Notes: generated by a model from the sequence alone, not told the origin. DNA of 64,000 nt from Mesorhizobium sophorae (GCF_002270415.1 NZ_NNRI01000007.1:1488001-1552000), one strand, 5' to 3'; shown: positions 9,106-19,369, counted from the stretch's first letter. Translations and numbers: made by a program.

Positions 9106-10722
9106 TCAGTGCCGGAAGTGCCGCACGCCCGTAAACACCATGGCGATCCCGTGCGCGTCGGCGGCGGCGATGACGTCGTCGTCGCGCATCGAGCCGCCGG
9201 GCTGGATGACGGCGGTGGCGCCGGCTTCGATCGCCGACAGCAATCCGTCGGCGAAGGGGAAGAACGCGTCGGAGGCGACAACCGAGCCCTTGGTCAGCGG
9301 TTCGGCAAGGCCCGCCGCCTCGGCCGCGTCGAGCGCCTTGCGCGCGGCAATGCGCGAGGAATCGACCCGGCTCATCTGGCCGGCGCCGATGCCGACGGTG
9401 GCGCCGTCCCTGGCGTAGACGATGGCGTTGGACTTGACGTGCTTGGCGATGCGGAAGGCGAATTTCAGGTCGGCCATTTCGGCCGCCGTCGGCGCGCGCT
9501 TGGTCACCACTTTCAGCTCGAGGTCGTCGACCACGGCATTGTCCCTGCCCTGGACGAGGATGCCACCGGCGACGGATTTGACTGTCGTGCCGGGCGTGCG
9601 CGGGTCCGGCAGGCCGCCGGTGACCAGCAGGCGCAGGTTCTTTTTCGCCGCGACGATTGCGGCTGCCTCGTGGGTCGCGTCGGGCGCGATGATCACCTCG
9701 GTGAAGGTTTTCACGATCTCCTCGGCGGCTTCGGCGTCGAGGGTGCGATTCATGGCGACGATACCGCCGAAGGCCGAGACCGGATCGCAGGCTAGCGCCT
9801 TGGCATAGGCTGCCTTCAGCGACGCGCCCTCGGCGACCCCGCACGGGTTGGCGTGCTTGATGATGGCGACGGCGGCGGAGCGGTTCGGATCGAATTCGCC
9901 GGCCAGTTCGAACGCGGCATCGGTGTCGTTGATGTTGTTGTAGGAGAGCTGCTTGCCTTGCAACTGGCGCGCCGTGGCGACGCCCGGCCGCTTGTCGCCA
10001 TTGAGGTAGAAGCCGGCGCTCTGGTGCGGATTCTCGCCGTAGCGCATCACCTCGACCAGCCTGCCGCCGAAGGCGCGCCACATCGGATGCTCGATCTCGA
10101 GCGCCTCGGCGAACCAGCCGGAGATCGCCGCGTCATAGGTGGCGGTGCGGGCAAAGGCCTTGGCCGCCAGCTTCTTGCGGAAATCCAGCGACAGCGAGCC
10201 GATGTTCATCTCCAGTGCGTTCAGCACCGAGGCGTAGTCGCCAGGGTCGGTGACGATGGCGACATAGGCATGGTTCTTGGCCGAGGCGCGGATCATCGCT
10301 GGGCCGCCAATGTCGATGTTCTCGACAATCGCGGCATAGTCAGCGCCGGAGCGGCGGACTTCCTCGAAGGGATAGAGATTGGAGACGACGAGATCGATCG
10401 GCTCGATGCCGTATTTGCGCATCGCAGCCGAGTGCTCGGGGTCGTCGCGCACACCAAGCAGCGCGCCATGCACGCCGGGATGCAAGGTCTTGACGCGGCC
10501 ATCCATGATCTCGGGAAAGCCGGTGAGCTCGGAGACGTCACGCACCGCCAGGCCAGCCTCGGCGATCGCCTTTGCCGTGCCGCCGGTCGAGACCAGTTCG
10601 ACGCCGGCAGCCGCCAGCGCCCTGGCGAAATCGATCAGCCCGGTCTTGTCGAAGACGGAGAGCAGGGCGCGACGCACCGGAACGAGGTCGGGTGCTGGAA
10701 TGTTCTTGGCGGCGACGGCCAT
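9106..10722 (-). CDS. purH: Bifunctional AICAR transformylase / IMP cyclohydrolase
   Basis: This 538-residue enzyme performs the last two steps of IMP synthesis: formylation of AICAR with 10-formyl-tetrahydrofolate, then ring closure. The N-terminal MGS-like cyclohydrolase domain shows SVFDKTGL and STGGTAKAI at about residues 22-29 and 45-53. The C-terminal transformylase domain carries the KHANPCG signature near residues 287-293 and ends with [13 protein letters not shown] start at the ATG at 10722; a GTG six codons upstream is in frame but the sequence GAAAGG fits the internal ATG. No other pur genes adjoin it; it lies downstream of the heparinase/rsmB group on the same strand. Confidence 0.96.
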   Translation of the reverse strand: MAVAAKNIPAPDLVPVRRALLSVFDKTGLIDFARALAAAGVELVSTGGTAKAIAEAGLAVRDVSELTGFPEIMDGRVKTLHPGVHGALLGVRDDPEHSAAMRKYGIEPIDLVVSNLYPFEEVRRSGADYAAIVENIDIGGPAMIRASAKNHAYVAIVTDPGDYASVLNALEMNIGSLSLDFRKKLAAKAFARTATYDAAISGWFAEALEIEHPMWRAFGGRLVEVMRYGENPHQSAGFYLNGDKRPGVATARQLQGKQLSYNNINDTDAAFELAGEFDPNRSAAVAIIKHANPCGVAEGASLKAAYAKALACDPVSAFGGIVAMNRTLDAEAAEEIVKTFTEVIIAPDATHEAAAIVAAKKNLRLLVTGGLPDPRTPGTTVKSVAGGILVQGRDNAVVDDLELKVVTKRAPTAAEMADLKFAFRIAKHVKSNAIVYARDGATVGIGAGQMSRVDSSRIAARKALDAAEAAGLAEPLTKGSVVASDAFFPFADGLLSAIEAGATAVIQPGGSMRDDDVIAAADAHGIAMVFTGVRHFRH

Positions 10723-10872
10723 GGGCTGGCGGCCTTTCACGGCTGGTGTGGTGGGTGCCCGCGCCGTAGCACATGAGGCCCGGAAATCAAGCGTCGCGCG
10801 TCATTCGACGGTTTCATATGCAATTTGCCGGGCGCGGATATAGGCTCTTTTTCTCGTCAATGGAGGAAACTG

Positions 10873-11181
10873 ATGGCATTTGTCCGTATTGGCCAGTTCA
10901 CAGCGTTGCCGGAAACGACGGAGCAGTTGCGGGCGATCTATGAAACCGAGGCGATCCCCGCTATCCGCGCCGCAAACGGCAATATCAGCGCAGTGCTGCT
11001 GCAGCAGCATCAAGCGCGCGACACATTCATGGCAATCACCATATGGAGCACCGTCGAGGACGCAGAGCGCTATGACCGCAGCGGCCAAGCGGCGGCGATG
11101 GTCGACAAGATCCGCTTCGCCTTCGCCGGCCCGCCATCGCTCAGCACCTATGACGCCTTCGGTATCTCGCAACAGGCTTGA
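10873..11181 (+). CDS. Small dimeric alpha/beta-barrel (ABM-type) protein
   Basis: This 102-residue protein resembles the antibiotic-biosynthesis-monooxygenase/stress-responsive barrel superfamily. It starts with a FVRIGQFTALP strand, has a helix (ETTEQLRAIYETEAIPAI), a central 'SAVLLQQH...FMAITIWSTVEDAERYD' strand-turn with the usual W, and a final helix. These proteins dimerise through their sheets; functions range from haem degradation to unknown. GGAGGAAAC lies six bases before the ATG. It is inserted, on the opposite strand, between purH and the heparinase-like gene. No specific substrate can be inferred. Confidence 0.72.
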   Translation: MAFVRIGQFTALPETTEQLRAIYETEAIPAIRAANGNISAVLLQQHQARDTFMAITIWSTVEDAERYDRSGQAAAMVDKIRFAFAGPPSLSTYDAFGISQQA

Positions 11182-11208
11182 GCGAGCCGACTGTTTTCGC
11201 GCGCCAGA

Positions 11209-12933
11209 TCAGTTGTTCTCGGGATAGCCGGCGATGCTGGTGCGTGTCAGCTGCCAATGGACTTCGGCGACGTCCGAGGCTTTGAAGGCAAGCACGATCT
11301 GGCGGCTGCGGCGCGGGCCGCCAAGGCCGGCGAAATAGATCGATTCCTCGACCTCCGGCACCACTTCGCTGGAGGTGAACACCCAGGTGTCGGCCTGATC
11401 GCCGGCCAGGACCAGCCGATCGTGCTCGTCCTGCAGCAGGTTGACGTCGGGATGGACGTGGAAGCGGATGGTGACGAAGTCGCGGCCGTTGTTGCGGATC
11501 GCCGCATTGCCCGGGCGCAGAAAGCGGTCCCTGCCGGCCAGCACGTTGCCGTTCTGCGACAGTTTCAGCTCGCGCTCATGCAGGAAGCCGAAGCGCGGGA
11601 CATAGCCGTCATGGCGGGCGATGAAGCCTTGAATTCCTTTCTGGTCGGTGCGCTTGCACTGCACCTGTTGCGGCCCGCCGATCAATGGCGAGCCGAGCAG
11701 GTCGTTGACACGCAACGAATGGCTGAAGCGTGCCGACGAGGTGTCGTTGATGGTAGCGGTCGAGTGCGCGGCGGTGGCGCGCGCCAGCGGCCGGAACTCG
11801 GCGACGCCATAGGTGTCGATGCCGGCGTTGACGATGTAATGCTGGCGGCCGGACGACAGTTCGAAGGCGAGGCATCCGGCGTGCGCGGCATTGGACACGT
11901 CGACCGGCGGCGGCAGGCCGGTGTCGGCGATGACGGTGACGCCGCCCATCGACAGGCGCTCATAGCCGGAATGCGGGGCATGCAGCAGCGGCGAGCCTGC
12001 GGTGTCGTCGTGACGCAGGATGGTGGCGATGCGATCGTGGATGGTAGCGCCCATGCCGTTGAAGCGGGCGAGGCTGCCGTCCTGATGGCGGAAGAAGCGC
12101 AGCGCCGGCAGCATGCGGTCGATGGCGCCGATGAGGGCCTGCGGCGGCGTTTCGGCCTGGTTGGCATAGGTCTGGCGCAACGGCAAAAGGTCGGCGAGGA
12201 TTTCCAGGACGACCATCGGATTGCGCGAAATGTGACCGCCATCGGCAAGGATCTGGCGGTCGAGCTCCGCGGCGAGGTTGCGGGTGGCGCCGCGCAGCGC
12301 CGATGCCGGCGCCGGCAAGGACAGGGCGGCGAAGGCCAGCGCGATGCGGGCGCGCAGCCTGTCCTTGCCATCCGGCATTTCGCGCGCCATCGACCTGAGG
12401 TAGCGGATCTGGACGGCAAGCGTCTTCAGGAAGGCGCGGTAGAAGGGGAATTCGGCGCCCTGCAGCACGACAGAGGAATGCTGCAGCCAGGCGATGATGC
12501 GCTTGGCCGTCGTGCCGGGCTCCCAGGCGATGCCAGAAATATGGCTGCCATGGATGGTGATCCAGTCGGAGACCAGCGCGCGGGCGTTGGCGGCGGCCAG
12601 TTCGGTGCCGGCGGCGCGCATGTGGCGCAGCCAGCGAAAGCCGTGCAGCGTCTTTTGCCAGCCGTGGTTGGGCACGTTGATCTGGAAGGGCGATTTGCCG
12701 CCGGTCTCGACCAGATGCCCCGACAGGGGATAACGGCCGTAGTAGATCTCGAGCGCGATCTGCGGGTCGGCCAGACGCAGGTCCGGCGGTGCGATCAGCA
12801 CACGTTCGGGCGTGCGGCCGGAATAGCGCCAACGATAGATCGGCCCGGCACGCAAGCGCCGGCGCGTCTTGCGCCAGAACTCCTTCGCGACAAGCGTCCA
12901 CAGACGCGTCGTGTTGCTGGCAGCAAGTGCCAA
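11209..12933 (-). CDS. Heparinase II/III family protein
   Basis: This 574-residue protein has an N-terminal alpha/alpha-toroid region (roughly residues 60-300, with FRWLRHM and NARALVSDWI) and a C-terminal beta-sheet domain (about 320-560, with 'GYERLSMGGVTVIADTG' and 'HSTATINDTSSARF'), the arrangement of the heparinase II/III lyase family. Many alphaproteobacteria carry this gene beside rsmB and purH; a role in cell-surface or exopolysaccharide turnover is often supposed, but not proven. I chose the TTG at 12933 because AGGAGGGG sits just upstream; the eleven codons before it look non-coding. No obvious signal peptide is visible. Codon use matches its neighbours. Confidence 0.87.
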   Translation of the reverse strand: MALAASNTTRLWTLVAKEFWRKTRRRLRAGPIYRWRYSGRTPERVLIAPPDLRLADPQIALEIYYGRYPLSGHLVETGGKSPFQINVPNHGWQKTLHGFRWLRHMRAAGTELAAANARALVSDWITIHGSHISGIAWEPGTTAKRIIAWLQHSSVVLQGAEFPFYRAFLKTLAVQIRYLRSMAREMPDGKDRLRARIALAFAALSLPAPASALRGATRNLAAELDRQILADGGHISRNPMVVLEILADLLPLRQTYANQAETPPQALIGAIDRMLPALRFFRHQDGSLARFNGMGATIHDRIATILRHDDTAGSPLLHAPHSGYERLSMGGVTVIADTGLPPPVDVSNAAHAGCLAFELSSGRQHYIVNAGIDTYGVAEFRPLARATAAHSTATINDTSSARFSHSLRVNDLLGSPLIGGPQQVQCKRTDQKGIQGFIARHDGYVPRFGFLHERELKLSQNGNVLAGRDRFLRPGNAAIRNNGRDFVTIRFHVHPDVNLLQDEHDRLVLAGDQADTWVFTSSEVVPEVEESIYFAGLGGPRRSRQIVLAFKASDVAEVHWQLTRTSIAGYPENN

Positions 12934-13080
12934 AACCCCTCCTGATCGTCTTCTACCCCGGCACAAGTTTACATGATTGCACGACTCGTGCGAAGGCGAA
13001 TTCCATCGGACGGCGCCGGCTCATCCGGTGTTGCCCCCGACCTTCCCTAAAAAAGTCAGCAAATCCCGGCGGTTAAATAT

Positions 13081-14469
13081 TTAGCCGGCTCGGCGCATGC
13101 GGGCGGCGAAGAAGCCGTCGAGGCCCGAGCGTTCCGGCGCGCCGAGGTCCAGATCGGCGGGCGTGGTGCGCAATGTGCCTTGCGGCGTCAGGAACGGATC
13201 GATGCCGGCGATCTCGCCTTGCCGCAGCGGATCGTCGGCTATTTCAGCCGTCCCGGCCAGAAAGGCGCGATAGAGGTCTTCGCCCTCGAGCGGGTCGAGC
13301 GAACAGTTGGAAAAGACGATCCTGCCGCCGGGTTTTACCAGCGTCACGGCGCGGGCGAGCAGCCTGCGTTGCAGGTCGGCGAGCTTTTCGACATCGGCCG
13401 CCGTCTTGGTCCATGGCACGTCGGGATGTCGCCGCACCGTGCCGGTCGACGAGCAGGGCGCGTCGAGGAGCACGGCGTCGAACAATTCCTTAGGCTCGTA
13501 TTTAGTGAGGTCGGCCTGGACGATGTCGGCGGACAGGCCGAGGCGGTCGAGATTTTGCGTCAGCCGCACCAACCGGTTCTTCGATGTGTCGACGGCGGTG
13601 ACCTTGGCGCCGGCGAGAACGAGCTGCGCGGTCTTGCCGCCGGGAGCGGCGCAGAGATCGGCGACGCGAAGCCCCCTGACATCGCCGAACAGACGCGCTG
13701 GCAGGCTGGCGGCGGCGTCCTGGACCCACCAGGCGCCGTCGGCAAAGCCGGGCAATTCGGTGACGGGCCCGGCAAGCTTTTCCACCCGAATTGTGCCGGT
13801 CGGCAGGACGATGCCGCCGAGCCGCTCGGCCCACAGTTCGGGATCGGCCTTGACCGAGAAATCGACCGGCGCTTCGTGCCGATGTGCTGCGAGAATCTGC
13901 CTGGCCTTTTCATTGCCGTAGGCAGCCTTCAGCCGGTCGGAGAACCATTTTGGCGCTTCGTCGGTGGCGGCAAGGGCGGCAGGCAACTCCGTTTCCTTGG
14001 CGCGCGCGAGCGTGCGCAGCACGCCGTTGACCAGGCCGGAAAAACGCACCGTGCGCGGATCTGATTTGGCGTGGGTCACCGCCAGGTCGACGGCGGCGCT
14101 GTCGGGAATGTCGAGGAACAGGATCTGTGCCGCCGCCACGTGCAATATGTGCGACAGGGCGGTGGCGTTGGGCGGCAGTGGCTTTTCCAGCCGGCGCGCC
14201 AGCAACCCGGTGATGGTCATGCGATAGCGCAGTGCGGTGACCAGGATGGCACGCACCAGGCCGCGATCGCGCAAGTCGAGCGCTCTGTACTGCGGGTGGC
14301 CGTTCTCGTGGTCGGTCAGCCCGTCGAGCGGCGTCCTGGCGTCGATGACGGCGGCAAGCAGGCGCGCCGCCGCCTTGCGGGCGGCGAGACCGGCAACGAA
14401 GTCGCCGCCATCCTTGTGTTCCTGATCGCCTGAAACTGTGCGTCGAGGTCCTCTGCCCGCCACGCTCAC
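13081..14469 (-). CDS. rsmB: 16S rRNA m5C methyltransferase RsmB-like (NusB domain fused)
   Basis: This 462-residue cytosolic protein transfers a methyl group from S-adenosylmethionine to C5 of a cytosine in RNA, by homology 16S rRNA C967. The first ~150 residues form a NusB-like RNA-binding helical domain. The SAM-binding domain shows [10 protein letters not shown] near 272-281. The two catalytic cysteines are in DAPCSSTG (near 336-343) and SNCSLDP (near 386-392). I set the start at GTG 14469 because it overlaps the htpX stop as GTGA, which implies translational coupling; 13 more codons upstream are open inside htpX. Confidence 0.94.
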   Translation of the reverse strand: MSVAGRGPRRTVSGDQEHKDGGDFVAGLAARKAAARLLAAVIDARTPLDGLTDHENGHPQYRALDLRDRGLVRAILVTALRYRMTITGLLARRLEKPLPPNATALSHILHVAAAQILFLDIPDSAAVDLAVTHAKSDPRTVRFSGLVNGVLRTLARAKETELPAALAATDEAPKWFSDRLKAAYGNEKARQILAAHRHEAPVDFSVKADPELWAERLGGIVLPTGTIRVEKLAGPVTELPGFADGAWWVQDAAASLPARLFGDVRGLRVADLCAAPGGKTAQLVLAGAKVTAVDTSKNRLVRLTQNLDRLGLSADIVQADLTKYEPKELFDAVLLDAPCSSTGTVRRHPDVPWTKTAADVEKLADLQRRLLARAVTLVKPGGRIVFSNCSLDPLEGEDLYRAFLAGTAEIADDPLRQGEIAGIDPFLTPQGTLRTTPADLDLGAPERSGLDGFFAARMRRAG

Positions 14470-15485
14470 GACCACCGGCCTTTGGGCCCGGTCGGGTTGC
14501 GCCCCCATGGATTGGGCTTCGGTTCAGCCGATTCCGCCGGCTGTTCAGGTCGCGCTGCCTGGCCCCATGGGCCTGACGGCGGCTGTTCGCCCGGCTGCCG
14601 GGGTGCCGGGGCCTGGCGTGGTGCGACTCGAGTGTCGCTGCCTTCCATGTCGCGCGCCATCGCCTGCAAGGCCGCGATGCGGTTTTCGGTGCTCGGGTGG
14701 GTGGAAAACAGACTGTCCATGCGCTCGCCGGAAAGAGGATTGATGATGAAGAGATGCGCCATTGCCGGATTGCGCTCGGCATCGGGGTTGGGAATGCGTT
14801 CGGCGCCGCGAGCGATCTTGTCAAGGGCGGACGCCAGCCAGAGCGGGTGTCCACAGATTTCGGCGCCGCGCCGGTCGGCCTCGTATTCGCGGGTGCGGCT
14901 GACCGCCATCTGCACGACCATCGCCGCAAAGGGCGCCACGATCATGGCCGCCAGCACGCCGACAAAGCCGAACGGATTGTTGTCGCGGTTGCCGCCGATG
15001 AAGAAAGCGAAATTGCCAAGCATCGAGATGGCGCCGGCAAAGGTGGCGACGATGGTCATGGTCAGCGTGTCGCGGTGCTGCACATGGGCGAGTTCGTGCG
15101 CCATCACCGCGGCGACCTCTTCATGGCTCAGCCTCTGGAGCAGGCCAGTGGAGGCGGCGACGGCCGCGTTCTGCGGGTTGCGACCGGTGGCGAAGGCGTT
15201 CGGCTGCGGATTGTCGATCAGGTAGGTCTTCGGCATCGGCAGCCCGGCTTGTTGGGCCAGTGACTGCACGATGGCGTAATATTCGGGCGCGTTCTTTTCG
15301 TCGACCTCGACGGCGCGGTTCATCGACAGCACCATCTTGTCGGCGTTCCAGTAGCTGAATAGATTGGTGCCGGCGGCGATGACCAGCGCGATCATCATGC
15401 CGCCCGATCCGCCGATCAGAAAGCCGACGCCCATGAACAGTGCCGTCATCGCGGCAAGCAGCATGGCGGTGCGAAGTGTGTTCAT
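14466..15485 (-). CDS. htpX: Membrane zinc metalloprotease HtpX
   Basis: This 339-residue inner-membrane M48 peptidase takes part in quality control of membrane proteins. Two hydrophobic segments lie at about residues 7-24 and 28-46, and a further pair at about 140-195. The zinc-binding HELAH is at 130-134. The third ligand is expected in the [11 protein letters not shown] segment, which is present. A Pro/Gln-rich tail of about 50 residues follows the peptidase domain and is longer than in the enterobacterial protein. The gene leads an apparent operon with rsmB, with a four-base overlap. Confidence 0.95.
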   Translation of the reverse strand: MNTLRTAMLLAAMTALFMGVGFLIGGSGGMMIALVIAAGTNLFSYWNADKMVLSMNRAVEVDEKNAPEYYAIVQSLAQQAGLPMPKTYLIDNPQPNAFATGRNPQNAAVAASTGLLQRLSHEEVAAVMAHELAHVQHRDTLTMTIVATFAGAISMLGNFAFFIGGNRDNNPFGFVGVLAAMIVAPFAAMVVQMAVSRTREYEADRRGAEICGHPLWLASALDKIARGAERIPNPDAERNPAMAHLFIINPLSGERMDSLFSTHPSTENRIAALQAMARDMEGSDTRVAPRQAPAPRQPGEQPPSGPWGQAARPEQPAESAEPKPNPWGRNPTGPKGRWS

Positions 15486-15590
15486 CGTCTGCTCCTGTCC
15501 CTGTGGCGGTGAAAAGGGGTCGATCGTTGCGAGGTCATCGCTATATGATGGGAAACGCCAGTTCCTGTTTCAATCCGCCGGACATATCGC

Positions 15591-15812
15591 ATGAACGACG
15601 AAACCAGTAAAACCGATGCCGACCTTGGCCATGACATCCAGCCAAAGGCGCTGACGCCGGAGGCCAGCCGTGCGCTCGCGGAAGCCGAAGCAAGGCGCGT
15701 GAAATATCTGGAGAAAGAAGCCGCGACCCCGAAGGAAATCGGCGGCCGTGGCGGAAAGGAACCCGGCCGCTACGGCGACTGGGAGGTCAAGGGCCTGACC
15801 AGCGATTTCTAA
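15591..15812 (+). CDS. DUF1674 / SDHAF4-like protein
   Basis: This 73-residue protein ends in GGRGGKEPGRYGDWEVKGLTSDF-type sequence (last residues about 51-73), the conserved C-terminal block of DUF1674. The mitochondrial relative SDHAF4 helps flavination and assembly of the succinate dehydrogenase flavoprotein, so a similar assembly role is plausible but not shown here. The N-terminal half is charged and probably disordered. It is divergent from htpX. Its stop codon directly abuts the palindromic element that follows. Confidence 0.85.
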   Translation: MNDETSKTDADLGHDIQPKALTPEASRALAEAEARRVKYLEKEAATPKEIGGRGGKEPGRYGDWEVKGLTSDF

Positions 15813-15914
15813 TGCATGTCGCGCAAAAGTGGCCTCGGTTTTGCGATAACGACATGCACAACAAGAAGGCCTAAAGCGCGTCGCTTGAATCGGTCTCAAC
15901 GCGACGCGCTTTAG
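15813..15914. repeat. Composite two-hairpin rhizobial repeat
   Basis: Two hairpins stand side by side. The first (15813-15859) pairs TGCATGTCGCGCAAAA with TTTTGCG..CGACATGCA. The second (15871-15914) pairs CTAAAGCGCGTCGC with its perfect 14-base complement around a 16-base loop. Both are reminiscent of palindromes scattered through Mesorhizobium genomes. The second also supplies the stop codon of the HAD gene on the minus strand and probably terminates both converging genes. Confidence 0.82.
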
Positions 15915-16582
15915 GAAGCCGCCGCGCTTTGTGCTCGCTCCAGACCAAGCTGGCCCTGGGCGTCGGCGACCGCCGTCAGGTTGCTGTAGTCAAAAATGGT
16001 TTCGTGCGGCGTGTCCATCTTGTGCTGATGCGTCGCGGTGATCACTAACACCGTGGCGCCGGCCGCCTCGCCCGCCTGGATACCCGGCGTTGCGTCCTCG
16101 AAAACCACGCAGTCGTGGGCGTCGAAGCCAAGCCGCTCGGCCGCCAGCTGGAAGCAGTCGGGCGACGGCTTGCCATGAGCCACGTCTTCCCCCGTGATTA
16201 TTGTCGCCGGACGCGGAATGCCCGCCGCTTCAATCCGTACCAGCGCAAGCGCGAGTGGCGATGAGGTGACGATGGCCCAGCGATCCGGCGGCAGCGAGTT
16301 CAGGAAGGCCGCAGCTCCGCCGATGGCATGGATCCCTTCGACATCGGCGATTTCGGCCCGTGTAATCTCGTTCGCCTCGTGCTGTGGGTCGATACCGGGA
16401 AGTGCCAGCCGGCGGACGGTCTCGATGGCGCGCCTGCCATGCATCGTTGGGAGGAAAGTCGCCACGTCGAGGCCGTGCCCCATCGCCCAATTGCTCCAGA
16501 CGCGTTCCGCGGCCGCGGTCGAATTGAGCAGCGTGCCATCCATATCGAAGAGGAAGGCCGCGAATTTCTTGCCTGCGAACAT
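15911..16582 (-). CDS. HAD-family sugar-phosphatase-like hydrolase
   Basis: This 223-residue hydrolase belongs to HAD subfamily IA, close to phosphatases acting on small sugar or glycerol phosphates. Motif I is DMDGT at residues 13-17 with the nucleophile and acid aspartates. Motif II is VTSS near 105-108, the motif III lysine is K138 in HGKPSP, and motif IV is FEDA at 161-164. The cap domain lies between residues 20 and 90. I start at ATG 16582, preceded by AAGGAAA, rather than at the far upstream ATG. The stop codon TAA lies inside the right arm of the palindromic repeat, so the last residues border the insertion. Confidence 0.9.
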   Translation of the reverse strand: MFAGKKFAAFLFDMDGTLLNSTAAAERVWSNWAMGHGLDVATFLPTMHGRRAIETVRRLALPGIDPQHEANEITRAEIADVEGIHAIGGAAAFLNSLPPDRWAIVTSSPLALALVRIEAAGIPRPATIITGEDVAHGKPSPDCFQLAAERLGFDAHDCVVFEDATPGIQAGEAAGATVLVITATHQHKMDTPHETIFDYSNLTAVADAQGQLGLERAQSAAAS

Positions 16583-16749
16583 GGTTTTCCTTGAGTTGGG
16601 GGAGCGCTTGTGGCGGTCGCCGAACCTAACGTCGCGGCGTCGGTAAGGGAAGGCACGAGGGCCACCTTTTCGATAGTCCCAGGGAACCACAGTCCGTCCT
16701 CTCGCGTTTGAACAAAACTGTTTTCCACGACGATCGAATGGGGACTGCG

Positions 16750-17619
16750 ATGCTGATCCGGCTCGGCTACGAAATCGCCATTGAGTGCACCGCGGCCACC
16801 CCGGTGATTTCGCTGCTCGAGATCCACAGGGACAGGCAGGCCGACATAAAGCGGCAGACGCGGGTGCTGACGTCGCCTGCGGTGTCGACCAGGCTCTACC
16901 ACGATCTCTACGGCAATGGCTGCCGCCGCTTCACCGCGCCCGCTGGCGGTTTTCGCATCCTTTATGACGCGGTCGTCGAGGACAGCGGCGAGACCGACGA
17001 AGTCAACACGCTGGCCAGGGAAGTGCCGGTGGCGGAACTGCCCGACGAGGTGCTCGGCTATCTCCTCGGCAGCCGCTATTGCGAGACCGATCACCTCAGC
17101 GGCCTGGCATGGCAGCTTTTCGGCCATGTCCCCTCGGGCTGGGCGCGGGTGCAAGCGATCGTCGACTATGTCCACAACCGGCTCTCGTTCGGCTACGGCT
17201 ACGCGCGTTCGACCCGCACCGCGGCACAGGCGCATGACGAGCGCGTCGGCGTCTGCCGCGACTTCGCTCATCTGGCTATAACGCTCTGCCGCTGCATGAA
17301 CATTCCGGCGCGCTATGTGAACGGCTATCTCGGCGACATCGGCGTGCCGGCCGATCCGGCGCCGATGGATTTCTCGGCGTGGATGGAAGCGTTCCTCGAC
17401 GGCAAATGGTACGCATTCGATCCGCGTCACAACACGCCGAGGGTCGGCCGCGTCGTCATCGCGCGCGGCCGCGACGCTACCGACGTGCCGCTGCTGCACA
17501 GCTTCGGCCCGCATCGGCTCAACCTGTTCAAGGTGTGGACCTACGAACAGGAAGGCAATTTGTTCAATCCGCCCTATCATGCCATCGACAGGACGGTCAG
17601 CGCGCAGATGCTGGCCTGA
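16750..17619 (+). CDS. Transglutaminase-like cysteine-protease-fold protein
   Basis: This 289-residue protein has an N-terminal beta domain (MLIRLGYEIAIEC) followed by a transglutaminase-like core. The catalytic-type cysteine is C169 in GVCRDFAHLAI, and the acid is expected at D224 in WYAFDPRHN. At the place where a histidine is normal before AW(V/F)E, this protein has Ser209 (DFSAWMEAF), so the triad is incomplete or altered. Members with this sequence may be peptidases, amidases or inactive binders. No signal peptide is visible. The ATG at 16750 is preferred because the protein then starts at the conserved strand; ATG 16738 is possible. Confidence 0.85.
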   Translation: MLIRLGYEIAIECTAATPVISLLEIHRDRQADIKRQTRVLTSPAVSTRLYHDLYGNGCRRFTAPAGGFRILYDAVVEDSGETDEVNTLAREVPVAELPDEVLGYLLGSRYCETDHLSGLAWQLFGHVPSGWARVQAIVDYVHNRLSFGYGYARSTRTAAQAHDERVGVCRDFAHLAITLCRCMNIPARYVNGYLGDIGVPADPAPMDFSAWMEAFLDGKWYAFDPRHNTPRVGRVVIARGRDATDVPLLHSFGPHRLNLFKVWTYEQEGNLFNPPYHAIDRTVSAQMLA

Positions 17620-17824
17620 TCTCTCGGTAGCCGGGCATGTGATCCGGCAAGTTTGACGCCCTGCGATTTCTAACAGCTGGTCCGCTTCGGCACAGAAGCC
17701 CTGTGCCGCAACAGGACGTCATCGGGCATTGCGTGATCCCTTGGCTTGATCATGGTAAGCGACTGGTAAAGGAACCCGAAAATGTGTGTTTCTGTTTACC
17801 GGTCATTCACCTTTGCGCAGCTCT

Positions 17825-17848
17825 CAACCTAACAAAAACAATAGGTTG
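17825..17848. promoter_or_regulatory. Inverted repeat upstream of the tadG-like gene
   Basis: CAACCTA and TAGGTTG form 7-base perfect arms around a 10-base A-rich spacer. It lies about 100 bases before the tadG-like start, in an otherwise empty 330-base gap (17620-17950). It could be an operator or a small hairpin; nothing else in the gap is recognisable. Confidence 0.35.
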
Positions 17849-17950
17849 TTGGCGAACGGCTGGCCTTCTGTCCCTTAGCGGCGTTAACCGGCCGGAATCC
17901 TGCATTGTCCTTCCCGCGGCGACGAGGCCGAGGTGAGTGGAGGCTGCAGG

Positions 17951-19369
17951 ATGCGGAATTTCGGGGGTCTTGTTCACGCGGCTGGCGTCTTCGCCAGACA
18001 TCGTGGTGGAAATTTCGCAGTCCTGTTCGGCCTTACCGCTTCTGTCTTGGCACTGGCTGTTGGTTTTTCCGTCAACGTAACCCAGCTCTACAATGCCAGA
18101 TCGAGCCTGCAGGGCGTGGTCGACGCCGCAGTCACGTCGACGGCGCGCGACCTGACGACCGGCGTCATCAGGGAAGCCGATGCCAACAGATCGGTGCAGG
18201 CCTTTCTCGATGCCAACAGCCAGGCAGGCATCCTGCAGGCCGATGAGATCGTGCTCGACAGGCTGATTGTCAGCACGACCGCCAAGACCGTCCAGGCGGA
18301 CGCCCATGTCGATGTCGCCCTGTATTTCCCGATGTTCAACATGGGTGGCACAAAGCGCGTCGCCGCTTCCACAACGGCGCTCTACTCGGACAAGACCATC
18401 GAAGTGGCGATGATGCTCGATGTGACCGGGTCGATGGGGCCGAACATCTGGGCCAAGACCAACAAGATCGGCGACCTGCAGATTGCCGCCTCCGGGGCTG
18501 TCAAGGATCTGCTGGACAACAACATCGATCCGAGAAATCCGCGTGTGCGTGTGGCGATTGTTCCCTACGCCGAAGCTGTGAACACTGGCGGTCTTGCTGG
18601 CAGTGTCTTCGTCGAGGAGAAGGGCGGGCCGGACCTGCCGCCACCCTTGGATGCTCCGGTTTCGGTGTCGGTGACACCAGCGCCCGACAAATGCGCCACC
18701 GAACGCAAGGACAAGGATGGCTATGCCGATACTTCGTCCGACGGACCTTCCACGTCGCGGTGGGACAGCAACGGCAAGGAGTACCTGGCCAAAATCAATC
18801 GGGACGATCACATGAGAACCTGCCCGACGCCGGAACTCATCCCGCTGTCGGCCGACGAGGACAAGCTGCTCGACACGATCGATGATTTCAGCGCGGCTGG
18901 CGTGACCGCCGGCGGTATTGCCGCGCAGTGGGGCTATTACATGCTTTCACCCTCGTGGCGCTCGACCATCGTCAACGCCGGGCTCGGTGCGGGTCCCGCC
19001 AATTTCGACAAGAGGAAAGTCGCCAAGGTCGCCATCCTGATGACGGACGGGCAGTTCAACACAGCCTTCGCCGGCGAGCGCGGTGCGCCAAACTCACAGA
19101 ATTCCGGCCAGATGTCGCGCGACAATGCCGAAGGCATTTGCGACGACATGAAGCGCGTCGGCATCGAGATCTTCACGATCGGCTTCGATCTGAACGATCC
19201 AACCATGACGGCGACCGAACGGGACCAGGCAAAAAGCGTGCTCCGGGACTGCTCCACAGCGGACACGTCCTCGCTGAAGCACTATTACGAGGCGGCCACA
19301 GGGGCGGAATTGAAGCAGGCGTTCGACGACATCGTCCAGAACATCGAGAAGATCACCGTCACCAAATGA
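17951..19369 (+). CDS. TadG-like vWA-domain pilus-assembly/secreted protein
   Basis: This 472-residue protein has one N-terminal membrane segment at about residues 22-42 after FARHRGGNFAVLFGL, the TadE/TadG-type anchor found in Flp-pilus biogenesis. A von Willebrand factor A domain begins near residue 150 with the MIDAS motif DVTGSMG (about 157-163) and continues with MTDGQFNT and FTIGFDL. The mature domain would face the periplasm. In Rhizobiales several such genes occur away from tad loci, and no tad genes are visible here, so involvement in pili is uncertain. A GGAGG lies 8 bases before ATG 17951. The gene is followed by a strong hairpin. Confidence 0.88.
   Translation: MRNFGGLVHAAGVFARHRGGNFAVLFGLTASVLALAVGFSVNVTQLYNARSSLQGVVDAAVTSTARDLTTGVIREADANRSVQAFLDANSQAGILQADEIVLDRLIVSTTAKTVQADAHVDVALYFPMFNMGGTKRVAASTTALYSDKTIEVAMMLDVTGSMGPNIWAKTNKIGDLQIAASGAVKDLLDNNIDPRNPRVRVAIVPYAEAVNTGGLAGSVFVEEKGGPDLPPPLDAPVSVSVTPAPDKCATERKDKDGYADTSSDGPSTSRWDSNGKEYLAKINRDDHMRTCPTPELIPLSADEDKLLDTIDDFSAAGVTAGGIAAQWGYYMLSPSWRSTIVNAGLGAGPANFDKRKVAKVAILMTDGQFNTAFAGERGAPNSQNSGQMSRDNAEGICDDMKRVGIEIFTIGFDLNDPTMTATERDQAKSVLRDCSTADTSSLKHYYEAATGAELKQAFDDIVQNIEKITVTK

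Noticed and set aside
16300..17580. A 426-codon minus-strand open frame across the HAD and transglutaminase-like genes
   Set aside because: Its N-terminal part is antisense to the transglutaminase-like gene and the rest runs out of frame through the HAD gene. It resembles neither.
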